NCBI GenBank assembly: GCA_963775335.1
Contig: CAVZIJ010000003.1
Location: forward strand, 2,356,001 to 2,420,000
Source of the DNA: CAVQCX01 sp963775335
GTDB lineage: Bacteria > Pseudomonadota > Gammaproteobacteria > Chromatiales > Chromatiaceae
Reading direction: 5' to 3'
Length of the DNA stretch: 64,000 nt
Below are positions 42,998 through 52,441 of the stretch, one piece after another (the first letter of the stretch is position 1; every line of letters starts with the position of its first letter). The notes beneath the pieces were generated by a model. That model had not been told where the DNA came from. It searched no databases and saw nothing but the letters and a program-made list of their open reading frames with translations. Position numbers and translations under genes: made by a program.

Positions 42998-44128
42998 ATG
43001 TCTACTTTTCCTCGCCCAAAGCTGGAAGACGCGTTTTGGAGAGATCTGCGCTCCGGAAGCCACCTGCTGATCCCTGGGCCCAGGCGTATCGGGAAGACGA
43101 CGCTGCTCAAACAGACGCTCGCCCGGCCCGTCGCCGGCTTTTTCCCGGTCTATGTCTTCGTTGAATCGGTTGACTCCGTCGACGAGCTGTATCGCAAGTT
43201 CTTGTCCGCACTGCTCGACCAGCGGTTTATCGATGTGCTCAGCCGCGCGTCGCAACGCTTTGCCAGCTGGCTACAGCGAATCCGAATTGAGGAGATCGGC
43301 TCCAAGGTACGCTTCGGTGCTCCGGGCCAGGTGGATCACCTCGCCGAGTTTGTCCAATTCTGCCAGGATCTGGAGCTGAACGGGCGCATCGTCCTCATGG
43401 TCGACGAGCTTCCTCAGGCGGTGGAGAACACCCTTGGGAACAGGTCCGAGCAGGAACGGCGCGAGGCGATCCGGATTCTCCAGACTCTTCGCGATTGCAG
43501 GCACGACCCCGCTCTCACGGAACGCGTCCAGTTCGTCTTTGCCGGCTCCATCGGGTTGGAGAATGTCGCGGCGACCCTCGGTGCAAGCAGGCACATCAAT
43601 GACCTCAAGACCCTCCGCATCCCTCCGCTCACCGCAGACGAAGGACGCATCTTTCTGGACCAGGAGCTGAGCCGTCTCGGCCTCGCGGGTCTCTCTCCGG
43701 AGGTGCGGGAGCACTTGCTCGGGCGTATCGGATGGGACTGGCTGATACCCATCTTCATTAGGCGCCTTGCAGAGGAGCTGGCACCCGGCTCTGCAGCCCC
43801 GGATGCGGCGGATCAGGCATTTAGCGCGCTGTTGACCCACCAGAACCTGTTCGAGCACTGGTATGGCCGGTTGCGAATGACGCTGGAGCCCAGGGAGCTC
43901 CAATTCGTCAAGGCCGTGCTTGGCCACGCCGCAGACCCGCGGAATAACGGCATTCACAGCCGGGCGTTGACCAATCTCGCCGTCGAGCATGGGGTCCGGG
44001 AGCACCAGGTCAATCTCATCGGCATCCTCAAGCACGACGGCTATCTCAACAACCAAGAGGACCCGGCACGCTACCGGTTCAACTCACCCGTGATCCGCGA
44101 ATGGTGGTGGCGCAACGTTGCGAATTGA
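42998..44128 (+). CDS. P-loop ATPase (archaeal-ATPase/AAA_16-like), first of a pair
   Basis: 376 residues. Walker A is GPRRIGKTTLLKQ near residue 30 and Walker B is IVLMVDELPQ near 135. A C-terminal winged-helix-like region ends RYRFNSPVIREWWWRNV. This arrangement is seen in STAND-like and archaeal-type ATPases of unknown function. No Shine-Dalgarno is evident before the ATG. The second ATPase gene starts 18 bp after its stop, so the two form an operon behind the inverted-repeat promoter at 42934. Function unknown; a defence or stress role is a guess from accessory location and ATPase type. Confidence 0.8.
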   Translation: MSTFPRPKLEDAFWRDLRSGSHLLIPGPRRIGKTTLLKQTLARPVAGFFPVYVFVESVDSVDELYRKFLSALLDQRFIDVLSRASQRFASWLQRIRIEEIGSKVRFGAPGQVDHLAEFVQFCQDLELNGRIVLMVDELPQAVENTLGNRSEQERREAIRILQTLRDCRHDPALTERVQFVFAGSIGLENVAATLGASRHINDLKTLRIPPLTADEGRIFLDQELSRLGLAGLSPEVREHLLGRIGWDWLIPIFIRRLAEELAPGSAAPDAADQAFSALLTHQNLFEHWYGRLRMTLEPRELQFVKAVLGHAADPRNNGIHSRALTNLAVEHGVREHQVNLIGILKHDGYLNNQEDPARYRFNSPVIREWWWRNVAN

Positions 44129-44146
44129 CCGGTGAGGGCGAGATCG

Positions 44147-46270
44147 ATGGGAGAGGCACTAGGTGGAATTTACAACCCTCAGGCGATGTCGGAGCCCGAG
44201 TTCCTGACCCGCTATTCGGTCCGTCTGGAACTGACGGACAAGGTGCTGGGAATGATCCTGGGCGCTGGACCGGAGGATGAGCCAGAGCATGTAATCGTCC
44301 AGGGGCAAAGGGGACAGGGTAAGACAAGCCTACTGCGCCGCATCCAGATTTCGCTCCGGGACAACCGGGAGACTCGCCATTGGCTGATCCCTTTGCTGTT
44401 CAACGAGGAGCTCTACGGTGTCACCAGCCTCTGCCGGCTGTGGGAGGAGGCGGCGAGCCTCCTGAGTAACAGACCGGGCTTAGACGGACTTCCCGATGCA
44501 ATGGAGGCCGCTTGGAACACGCCACACTACGAGAAGGACTGTTATCTCATCCTCGACCGAGCCATTGCCGACCAAGGTGCGCGACTGGTCCTGCTGATCG
44601 ACAACATCGGCGATCTGTTCGGCAAGCTGAAACGCCCGGCGCAGCAACGCCTACGTGAGATTCTGCACACCACCAAGCGAATCCAGATCGTCGGCGCGTC
44701 CGCTGTGATGATCGAGCAGCACTACGACCATAGCGCACCCTTCTACCAGTTCTTCCGCGAGGTCAATCTACCCGGTCTTTCCCGGGAGGAGGCTCTGACC
44801 CTGTTGCGTCACTTGGGCACGCCAGAGCAGAAGGCGCGACTGAACGAAGTCATCCAGCGCGCCCCGGGGCGAATCGAGACCCTCAGGCGGCTCACCGCCG
44901 GCGTCCCGCGCACCCTGGTACTGCTGTTCGAGATCCTGCTCGACCGGGACGGCACCGCATTCCGCGACCTGGAGCTCCTGCTTGACCGGGTTACTCCGCT
45001 CTACAAGCACCGAATGGACGATTTGCCCCCGCAGCAGCAGGCCATCGTCGACGCGGTTGCCCTGGGCTGGGACGCCCTGTCCGCGGGAGAGATCGCCCGT
45101 GCCACGCGCCTCCCTAGCAAACAGGTCGCGGCCCAGCTCAAGCAACTGGAACGAGCTAACATCATCTATTGCGAGCCCACCAGCAAGAAAAACAACCTAT
45201 ACCGGCTAGAGGAGCGTTTCTTCAACATCTGGTACCTGATGCGCCACGGCCGGCCCGGTGACCGACGGCGCACACTCTGGCTGGTGCGGTTTCTGGAAAT
45301 CTGGTGCACACCGGAGGAACTGCGCGAGCGTGCGCTGGGTCATCTCTGCATGCTCGCCGAAACCCGCCTCTCCCCGGAGCATGCATGGCTCATGACCGAG
45401 GCATTGCGCCGGGTAGGTTTGGACCTGGACACCGAGGATCGGTTGGTGAAGGCCACTCGGGAGTATTTGCCAGTCGGCCAGCAGGGTCAGGTCGCGCCCT
45501 CCATCGCCGAGACAATCGAACAGATAGAAAGCAATGTTGATGCGAAATACCGCCCATTATTTGACAGGCGGCGTATCGCAACGATGGGCCTGAGCGAGCG
45601 GCTCGAATACATTTCGAGTGGTCCAAAGCTGTTTCGCTCAGTTGTATCTGTCTTAAAGAGGGAATGGCCGGAAGATCAGCTTATTGACCAGGTTGAACGC
45701 TTGCAAGTTGACGCTGCTTTGGCTACAGCGGAAGCGCTTGAGAGCATAACGATGCCTAAGGGGATCAACATTTACCCCGGCATTGTTAAATTCGTGGCGA
45801 GCTTCCGTAAATCAGTAGCGGATTTTCGCGAAGCCGGACTTCGCTTGCGATCGCGACTCACAGATCAGTCGCTCGGCCTGGATCGGGAGATCTGGGCAAT
45901 GATTCTCCACCTCCGCTTGCATGCCTTGCATCCAGAGCTGTTGCCGGGGGCATTGGAAGCCTTCGACGACATACTCCCGAATCTGGACCTCGACGCAAAA
46001 GCAGATCAAGTCACTTTGGTTCTGACGATTCTGCTCGGCACCGAGCAAACGGCCTACGTTCGCCGGCTGTTCGAAGATAAGGAGTTCGCAATTTACCGAT
46101 TCAAGGATAGATTCAAGCCGCATTATTTCGCCCTGCTTGCGGAGCTTGGCAAGTCCCGAGACGACGACTTCAAGCGGATGGGGCCGGAGCTTGCGCAGAC
46201 CGTGGAGGAAATTCGCGCAGCAGTTGCCGAGTGGCGCAAACGGCTATCGGTCGCTGACTCGAAAGAGTAG
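44147..46270 (+). CDS. Large P-loop ATPase, second of a pair
   Basis: 707 residues. Walker A is GQRGQGKTSLLRR near residue 55 and Walker B is LVLLIDNIGDLF near 150. A winged-helix segment follows (LSAGEIARATRLPSKQVAAQ), then KNNLYRLEERFFNIWYLMRH, a segment common in bacterial ATPases with a C-terminal winged helix, and a helical C-terminal half that may be TPR-like. I chose the ATG at 44147 with GAGGGCGAG upstream; 44132 (GTG) or 44186 (ATG) are possible. The part from about 45530 is visibly more AT-rich than the first half. Function unknown. Confidence 0.8.
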   Translation: MGEALGGIYNPQAMSEPEFLTRYSVRLELTDKVLGMILGAGPEDEPEHVIVQGQRGQGKTSLLRRIQISLRDNRETRHWLIPLLFNEELYGVTSLCRLWEEAASLLSNRPGLDGLPDAMEAAWNTPHYEKDCYLILDRAIADQGARLVLLIDNIGDLFGKLKRPAQQRLREILHTTKRIQIVGASAVMIEQHYDHSAPFYQFFREVNLPGLSREEALTLLRHLGTPEQKARLNEVIQRAPGRIETLRRLTAGVPRTLVLLFEILLDRDGTAFRDLELLLDRVTPLYKHRMDDLPPQQQAIVDAVALGWDALSAGEIARATRLPSKQVAAQLKQLERANIIYCEPTSKKNNLYRLEERFFNIWYLMRHGRPGDRRRTLWLVRFLEIWCTPEELRERALGHLCMLAETRLSPEHAWLMTEALRRVGLDLDTEDRLVKATREYLPVGQQGQVAPSIAETIEQIESNVDAKYRPLFDRRRIATMGLSERLEYISSGPKLFRSVVSVLKREWPEDQLIDQVERLQVDAALATAEALESITMPKGINIYPGIVKFVASFRKSVADFREAGLRLRSRLTDQSLGLDREIWAMILHLRLHALHPELLPGALEAFDDILPNLDLDAKADQVTLVLTILLGTEQTAYVRRLFEDKEFAIYRFKDRFKPHYFALLAELGKSRDDDFKRMGPELAQTVEEIRAAVAEWRKRLSVADSKE

Positions 46271-46393
46271 CGAGACCCCCGGAAACCCTCGGAGTCCAAT
46301 GAGCAAGGGGGGTCTTGCAATGCAACATTCGGGCGGGGTGCCGGGCTCTCGCTTTGTAGCACGACAGCAAAGCCCGTTCCTCTTAATGCCTTC

Positions 46394-46519
46394 CTACTCC
46401 CCGGGGCCGTCCGGCATGCGCATGAACAGGTCGGCGATGACCGCCCCACGGCTTTGATACCGAGCCGCGGCTACATCATCCAGCCGATGCAGCACGCGCC
46501 TGGGCAAGGTGATGTTCAC
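46394..46519 (-). CDS. Small ribbon-helix-helix protein, possible HicB-tail/antitoxin remnant
   Basis: 41 residues from a GTG with a good AGGAGA Shine-Dalgarno: NITLPRRVLHRLDDVAA then SRGAVIADLFMRM. This matches the ribbon-helix-helix tail of HicB- or CopG-type antitoxins. It may be a functional mini-antitoxin or the remaining C-terminal part of a HicB gene. It is divergent from, and abuts, a PIN-domain toxin remnant. Confidence 0.45.
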   Translation of the reverse strand: MNITLPRRVLHRLDDVAAARYQSRGAVIADLFMRMPDGPGE

Positions 46520-46530
46520 ATGCGCTCTCC

Positions 46531-46854
46531 TCTCGCGCCCGCGCGCTGATTTCCGACGAGTCGAGCGAGGTCTTCGTGAGCGCGGCGAGCGCCCGAGAGA
46601 TCGCAACCAAGCAGCGGATCGGCAAGCTGACCGAAGTGCCGGAGGCGGCAACGCGATTCATCGAGCTGGTCGCCGCCGACGGATTCATCCCCCTCGCCAT
46701 TACCCAGGTCCACGCTCTGCGAGCAGGAACCTGCGAGCTCGAGCACCGAGATCCGGTCGACTGCATGCTTGCCGCCCAGGCTGAGCTCGAGTCACTCGTC
46801 CTGATTACCCGGGACCCTGTTTTCGATACTTTCGGCACCGCGACGGCGTGGTGA
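46531..46854 (+). pseudogene. VapC-like PIN-domain toxin, N-terminus missing
   Basis: Reading from 46531 gives RARALISDESSEVFVSAAS, then GKLTEVPEAATRF, and the C-terminal PIN motif HRDPVDCMLAAQAELE. Typical VapC proteins have about 22 more residues at the start with the first catalytic Asp (LLLDTH); these are absent and the frame is closed by a stop at 46510. The only in-frame start, GTG at 46576, lies inside the conserved region. It is a decayed toxin gene. Confidence 0.6.
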
Positions 46855-47037
46855 AGGCCGCCCGGCACTGCACTCAGGGTCGGGCCACGCTACCCGACTG
46901 ATTCAACATAGGAATTTCTGAAAACGCCTTCTCATCGGGGCTTAGACACGCGGAGGGAGCAGATCGGATCATGCGTTTTGCCTGGCCCGGGCGTCAACGA
47001 CCCTTACGTTGGGTGTCCCCTTAGCGAGACCGCGACC

Positions 47038-47232
47038 ATGCCCTTATCCCCGATCCCCGAGTACTGGTCGGCCGAGCAAGCCCTGGCCGTCTACGAGCTG
47101 CTTGAGGAGCTGCTCCAGGCCATCTGGGCCCGCTATCAACTGCAGATCCAGCAACAGGCCCAGGCCAACTTACTCGACCCCTACACCCCCCAGTTGGACC
47201 TCTTCGAGCCCAACGACCCCGTCCTCTTCTGA
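47038..47232 (+). CDS. Small acidic protein, function unknown
   Basis: 64 residues, starting MPLSPIPEYWSAEQALAVYE and continuing with a helix LLEELLQAIWARY, then a Gln-rich stretch and an acidic tail DLFEPNDPVLF. There is no signal peptide. Similar short proteins with the EYW..EQAL..YELL..L pattern occur in Chromatiales accessory regions from memory; no function is known. The start is the ATG at 47038. Confidence 0.55.
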   Translation: MPLSPIPEYWSAEQALAVYELLEELLQAIWARYQLQIQQQAQANLLDPYTPQLDLFEPNDPVLF

Positions 47233-47291
47233 GCTGCTCCTCTAACGTGCCTGAATCCGTGACAACGTCACTCCCCTGTGCCGAGTCCGCC

Positions 47292-48170
47292 ATGTTTACG
47301 CGGATTTCCACAGCCATCAACAGCAGCGCCTCGCGGGATTTGATCCAGCAGTCGTCCGAGTCCCTCGCAGGGCGCATCGGCTGTATCGAGCTGACACCTT
47401 TTTAGCTCGCTGAGACCGGCGCCGAAGCGGCCGAAGCGCTCTGGCTGCGGGGTGGATTCCCGCCTTCCTTCCTGGCCGCCAGCGAGTCGGCCAGCGTTCG
47501 ATGGCGCAAGGATTATGTCGCGACCTTCATGGAAAGGGATTTGGCGGCCCTGGGCATCACCATCGCGCCCCAGTCGCTTCGTCGATTCTGGATCATGCTT
47601 GCGCACTACCACGGACAGATGCTGAACTACTCGGAACTCGGACGTTCTTTCGGTGCCGCAGACACCACCATCCGTCGATACCTGGATATCCTCGAGGCCA
47701 CGTTCATGGTGCGCCTGCTGCGCCCGTGGCACGAGAACCTGCGGAAACGCCAAGTCAAGGCGCCCAAGCTCTTTCTGCGCGACTCCGGGCTATTCCGTAC
47801 GCTGTTGGGGATACAAGACCGGACGGCGTTGATCCGTCACCCGAAGCTCGGACCCTCCTGGGAAGGCTTTGCCCTTGAGGAGATCCTGCGCGCCTCTTGC
47901 ACGGAGCCGGGCGATGCCTATTTCTGGGCGACCCATGCCGGCGCAGAGCTCGACCTTCTGATTCTTTCCAAAGGCAAGCGACTCGGGTTCGAGGTGAAGT
48001 ACACCGAGCGACCTCAGGTCACCAAGTCGATGCGTATCGCCCTGAAAGACCTCACGCTGGATCATCCAACCATCGTCTATCCGGGGGACCGTGATCTGCG
48101 ACTTGCCGAAGAGTTTCGAGCGCTTGGGCTTCAGTCACTCCTTCGTGGACGCGCCGACGACGCAAAATAG
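47292..48170 (+). pseudogene. AAA_14/DUF4143 ATPase, 5'-truncated with an amber stop
   Basis: The frame from 47292 reads through SRDLIQQSSESLAGRI and ELTPF to a TAG at 47403-47405, then continues in the same frame as LWLRGGFPPSFL, MLAHYHGQMLNYSELGRSFG, RRYLDILEATFMVRLL and FLRDSGLFRTLLGI to 48170. This is the second half of a DUF4143 ATPase, a family that often accompanies mobile DNA. The Walker A/B half is missing. A single substitution at the TAG would restore the local frame. An internal ATG at 47529 could still make a 213-residue fragment. Confidence 0.75.
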
Positions 48171-48442
48171 CTACGCAGTCTATCAGGGCGGTCCGGCGTC
48201 CCGGCAACCGGAATAGACCTGCCCAATGACGGAGCTTGGCCAGAAACAGGCGTATCCCGCGCCGACAGCCAACCGGGAAGTCGGACACCCCCGGAGTCCC
48301 CAGCTGCAAAACCCTTTATGGTCCGTGGCTAATCCGCTTTCGTCGGAAGACCGACCGGCGCCTGCAGTCGCGCGAAACCAACTATGCTTGGATGCTGAGC
48401 GCGAGTCGCTATCGACAGCGCGCACCAAGCCGAGGCTGAACA

Positions 48443-48742
48443 ATGTCCGCTTTCAACGTCGTGCGCTTTCGAGTGAAACCGGGTGCGGAGCAACGGTTTC
48501 TTGACGTGCACCGCGATGCCCGAGCCGATTTTCCCGGGTTTCGGCACGGCGCGCTGATCAAGACCGGGGAACGGAGCTATTGTCTGATCGGCGAGTGGGA
48601 CAGCTATGATCAGATTCAGGCGGCCGAGTCAGCCATGGTGGCCCTGCTGGACCGGTTTCGGGACACGCTGGAAGATCTGGGCGGCGGCTTGGGCGTTACC
48701 GATCCGGTGGCCGGAGAGGTCGTGCTCGAGCTGAAAGTCTAG
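48443..48742 (+). CDS. ABM-like (antibiotic biosynthesis monooxygenase fold) protein
   Basis: 99 residues forming a single dimeric alpha-beta barrel domain: NVVRFRVKPGAEQRFLDVHR, then YCLIGEWDSYDQIQAAE and a C-terminal EVVLELKV strand. ABM-fold proteins include quinol monooxygenases and heme-degrading enzymes; active residues are not distinctive here. The ATG is at 48443. It stands alone between a pseudogene and the SelO chimera. Confidence 0.65.
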   Translation: MSAFNVVRFRVKPGAEQRFLDVHRDARADFPGFRHGALIKTGERSYCLIGEWDSYDQIQAAESAMVALLDRFRDTLEDLGGGLGVTDPVAGEVVLELKV

Positions 48743-49045
48743 CCCGCATCACTCACAGACCCACCCCTCACCCGCGCGGGTCGCGGGGCGTAGGGTCGGG
48801 CCTTGCGTTTGGCCCGACGCCAACGTCTGCTCTCGTGCCCCTTCCCAGCAGGCCTTTCGGCATCCGTCGCACTCGAGCCTGGCATCCAGGCATTGATTCG
48901 CGTCCGGCCGGTTTTCGGGCGATGGCGACGCTCACCGGAAATATTGGAGACCGCTTACCGCGGGCTTCGTGGTCAGGCAGGCTCCGAGGGACAAAACCGA
49001 GGAATATACTAGGATATATCGCCCTCCGGTCCTAGTCGCCCGCGT
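48743..49045. other. 303-bp gap with one hairpin
   Basis: No gene recognised. A perfect 8-bp stem GTCGGGCC-TTGCGTTT-GGCCCGAC lies at 48795-48818, of the GTAGGGT-CGGGC type common between genes. A similar GGTCGGGCC...CCCGAC motif lies at 46876-46900. An AT-rich stretch ATATACTAGGATATATC at about 49004-49020 could hold the promoter of the SelO chimera. Confidence 0.5.
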
Positions 49046-50296
49046 ATGAGACCGATGACCGCAACGAAAGCCCAGGCAGATCCCGTGCTGACTCTGGAGA
49101 ACACCTATGCTCGGCTGCCGGAGCGCTTCTATGCCCGGATCGCACCCACACCGGTTCGGCGGCCGACACTGATCCGTTTCAATCATGCCCTGGCGGAGGA
49201 GCTGGGACTAGATGCCCAGGCCCTGACCAGCGAGGCCGGCATCCAAGTGCTCGCCGGCAATCAGGTGCCCGCCGGGGCCGAGCCGCTCGCCATGGCCCAC
49301 GCAGGTCACCAGTTCGGCCACTTCGTTCCCAGTCTGGGCGACGGGCGCGCCGTGCTCCTGGGAGAAGTGGTCGACCGCAAAGGGGTGCGCCGGGACATCC
49401 AGCTCAAGGGCGCCGGGCGCACCCCCTTCTCGCGTAACGGGGACGGCCGCGCGGTGCTCGGGCCGGTGCTGCGCGAGTATGTCCTGGGTGAGGCCATGCA
49501 TGGGCTGGGCATTCCCACCACCCGGGCGCTGGCGATGGTCGCCACCGGCGAGCCGGTCTATCGCGAGCGGGCCGAGCCGGGGGCGGTCCTGACCCGGGTG
49601 GCTGCCGGCCATGTGCGCGTGGGCTCCTTCGAGTACTTCGCCCGGCGCGGCGACGCGGACGCTGTGCGCATCCTGGCCGACTACGTGATCCAGCGCCACT
49701 ATCCGGACTGTGCAGCGGCAGCCAACCCCTATCGGGCCCTGCTCGAAGCGGTGGCGGAGCGCCAGGGTACATTGATCGCCCGTTGGCTGCTGGTGGGCTT
49801 CATCCACGGCGTCATGAACACGGACAACATGGCGATCTCCGGCGAGACCATCGACTACGGCCCCTGCGCTTTCATGGACACCCTGAGACCGGGCCAGGTG
49901 TACAGCTCCATCGACCAGTTCGGGCGCTATGTCTATGATCGGCAGCCCCAGATCGGCCACTGGAACCTGACCCAGCTGGCCAACAGCCTGCCGCCCCTAC
50001 TGGCGGGTCCCGAGCGCGCCGCGCCGAATCTCGCGAGGCAGCATCGGCGAGGTACGCGGCCCGCGCGGCCTTGGATCTTCGGTCTGTTCTTCGGTCTGGC
50101 ATTCGGCCTGGCCAGTATCGGCGCCGCGGAACTGGGTCAGCTGGCCGACCACTGGGGAATAGAGACGGTCTACAAGCTCTGCTCCTCGTACCTACCGTTG
50201 CTCGGTCTGCTCGCGGTGTCGCTGCCGGACTTGCACCGTTACCGCGGCCGTCCCGTAGCACGGCAGAACCGTCCGGGCGGAGCCGAGTCGCACTGA
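49046..50296 (+). pseudogene. Truncated SelO pseudokinase fused to the C-terminus of an Fsr-type MFS transporter
   Basis: Residues 1 to about 316 are SelO/YdiU, the protein AMPylating pseudokinase: LAMAHAGHQFGHFVPSLGDG, KGAGRTPFSRNGDGRAVL, and VMNTDNMAISGETIDYGP, so the ATP/metal-binding residues remain. The normal protein is about 490 residues and its last third is gone. From about residue 343 the frame continues as IFGLFFGLAFGLASIGAA and ADHWGIETVYKLC, with LPLLGLLAVSLPDL near the end: the last two membrane segments of a fosmidomycin-resistance type MFS protein. The junction is at about 50006-50072. A deletion fused the two genes in frame. It is probably non-functional, though a membrane-tethered SelO core is conceivable. 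Confidence 0.75.
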
Positions 50297-50681
50297 GTCC
50301 CCACCAGCAGGGGGAAGACCAACAAATCCAGGACCCTCCCTATACCCGCTCCCCTGAGGGACGGGGTGCTTCCAGCCAACAACGGGGCTACCCCCTCACC
50401 CCATTCCCCCTCGCCTAAGCGAGGGACAAGAAACAAAACCGCCCGTTTCGTCGAGGTCGACGTCCGATGGCCCGACTAAGTGCCATTCCTGTCGGAGTCC
50501 CAGGTCTTGCTGGTCTCCCAGGACCGATGACCAATATCCGGAACGGGGTGTCGGTACCCTGCCCAATCGACCGCGGCGGCGTGCCGATGGTCGACCGCGA
50601 CAGGCTGCAGATCGCGCACCTCTCGGCGCTCGGTCCCTCGCGATGCTATTGTTCTGGCTGTGCGCACCGGCAGGCAAGGAT
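50297..50681. other. 385-bp gap with intergenic repeat
   Basis: No gene recognised. At 50387-50425 it carries CCCCTCACCCC followed by a CCCTCGC-CTAA-GCGAGGG hairpin, related in reverse orientation to 41128-41172. The remainder shows nothing. Confidence 0.5.
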
Positions 50682-51572
50682 ATGGACTCTCCCCTCGTCA
50701 GCGTCGTCATCGCGACCTACAACCGGAGCAACGTTCTGCCGTACTCCATCGGCAGCGTTCTCCAGCAGACATACTCGAACTTCGAGGTCCTGGTCGTTGG
50801 AGACGGCTGCACCGATGATTCACCGCAGGTCGTCGAGGACATCGGCGACTCTCGCATACGATGGATAGGTCTGGCCGAGAGCTCCGGACATCAGTCCACG
50901 CCGAACAATACTGGTCTGACCCACGCCAAGGGTGAGCTTGTGGCGTACCTTGGACACGACGACCTTTGGTTTCCCCATCACTTGCAGGTTTCGGTGGACG
51001 CGCTCCGAGACGGAGCCGATGTCGCCTATGGCTTGAGCGTTCTGGTCGACGAGGATGAGCGCACCACATTTATCTACCCGGTCGTGCTCCCCTACGAGTC
51101 CGGGACGTGGATTCCCCCTTCCTCGATCGTGCACCGAAGGGCCATCATCGACGCGATCGGCGGCTGGAAAGACTACCGGACCCTGGACTGTGATCCTGAG
51201 GTGGATCTCTGGCGGCGGATGCAACACGCCGGATATCGCTTCCAGCTGGTGCCCAGATTGTCCGTGGTGAAGATTCCCGCGGCATGGCGCAGGGACATCT
51301 ACGTCACGCGCCAATGCCATGAGCAGCGCGTGTGGCTCGAACGGCTCGGATCGGACCCTACGCTGGAAGTCAGACAGCTGGCCCTGTGCTATGTGAACCT
51401 GCGTCGCTTAGAGCGGAACGAGCGAGGCCGAGCCCCGTACATGCGGCTACTGACATTCTTCGCCAGCGACACCCTTTTGAGGGCAAGACGCACCTTAAGA
51501 GAGCTGTTATCGCGAAAACAACGCGGGGTCGACCGCGCCAAGAGACGCAAGGGGCTCAAGGTAACACCATAG
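50682..51572 (+). CDS. Family 2 glycosyltransferase
   Basis: 296 residues, GT-A fold, cytoplasmic. N-terminal VSVVIATYNRSNVLPYSIGS, then VVGDGCTDDS (nucleotide-binding Asp), and LGHDDLWFPHHL, the metal-binding DxD-like motif. The acceptor region reads VHRRAIIDAIGGWKDY...DCDPEVDLWRRM. The last 40 residues are very basic. It transfers a sugar from a nucleotide donor, substrate unknown. The ATG at 50682 is preferred over an upstream start at 50643. A cupin gene follows at 19 bp, so the two are probably cotranscribed. Confidence 0.88.
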   Translation: MDSPLVSVVIATYNRSNVLPYSIGSVLQQTYSNFEVLVVGDGCTDDSPQVVEDIGDSRIRWIGLAESSGHQSTPNNTGLTHAKGELVAYLGHDDLWFPHHLQVSVDALRDGADVAYGLSVLVDEDERTTFIYPVVLPYESGTWIPPSSIVHRRAIIDAIGGWKDYRTLDCDPEVDLWRRMQHAGYRFQLVPRLSVVKIPAAWRRDIYVTRQCHEQRVWLERLGSDPTLEVRQLALCYVNLRRLERNERGRAPYMRLLTFFASDTLLRARRTLRELLSRKQRGVDRAKRRKGLKVTP

Positions 51573-51590
51573 ACCCCGAGGATAGCGGGC

Positions 51591-52142
51591 ATGTTCGACA
51601 CAGCGAAGAAAGACGCGCAGCTGGTTACGCCGGACTGGAAAAAGCTGCAGAAGCACATCGAGGGGGTTAACGCCAAAGAGGTCGCGCATGTGCCGCGGGA
51701 TCATGGCGTGATCACCGAGATTTTCCGACCCGAGTGGGATCCCACCGGAATGCCGGTTGTACATCTCTACCAATCCAGACTGTTTCCCGGCGCACTTGGC
51801 GCCTGGAGCTGCCACAGAATCGCGATCGACCGACTGTTCGTCAGTCAGGGACACCTGAAGATCGTCCTCTACGACGGTCGCGAGACCAGTCCGACATACG
51901 GGACCCTCCAGGAGCACCATGCGGGCGATTTCAGGCCAACCTTGCTGGTAATTCCGCCAGGCGTCTGGCATGGTGTGCAGAATCTCGGAACCAACGACGT
52001 GATTCTGCTGAACCTCCCAACCCGCCCCTACATGTACGACGATCCGGATCACTACCGCTTGCCCTACGATGCACCCGAGATCCCCTATACGTGGAGTGTC
52101 GGTGGACAGACTCGGTTGCGCGGCGACCGGACCCGGTCATAG
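51591..52142 (+). CDS. RmlC-like cupin (dTDP-sugar epimerase-like)
   Basis: 183 residues. The cupin features include FRPEWDPTGMPVVHLYQS and the later RPTLLVIPPGVWHGVQNLG with a conserved His, as in RmlC-type 3,5-epimerases, plus YMYDDPDHYRLPYD near the end. The catalytic His of the first motif is less clear (AWSCHRIAIDRLFVSQG). It would act on a nucleotide sugar, consistent with the glycosyltransferase 19 bp upstream. The remaining dTDP-rhamnose genes are not in the window. Confidence 0.8.
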   Translation: MFDTAKKDAQLVTPDWKKLQKHIEGVNAKEVAHVPRDHGVITEIFRPEWDPTGMPVVHLYQSRLFPGALGAWSCHRIAIDRLFVSQGHLKIVLYDGRETSPTYGTLQEHHAGDFRPTLLVIPPGVWHGVQNLGTNDVILLNLPTRPYMYDDPDHYRLPYDAPEIPYTWSVGGQTRLRGDRTRS

Positions 52143-52441
52143 GGGCGAGAGGATTACGGGATCAATCTGTTGAATACGGACGGCTCCAGGAAGACGCCGG
52201 TAGGACGCTGAACTGTCGTCCCTCGACAGACGTACTTTTCGGCTGTTTGGAGCTCGCGGGTCATCCGCAAGCAGCGGCTCCGCAAGTTTGCCGATGATAC
52301 GTTATACGCAAGGGCCACTCCGCCGGTCTCCCCATATGGTCCAGCCTGACGTCCACCTGCGCCCCTTCCGACCGGCCCGACATCCTTGGCTTGCCAGCGC
52401 GTCGCGGCTATGCTTCGCTGCAGAGAAATGGGGTCAAACCT

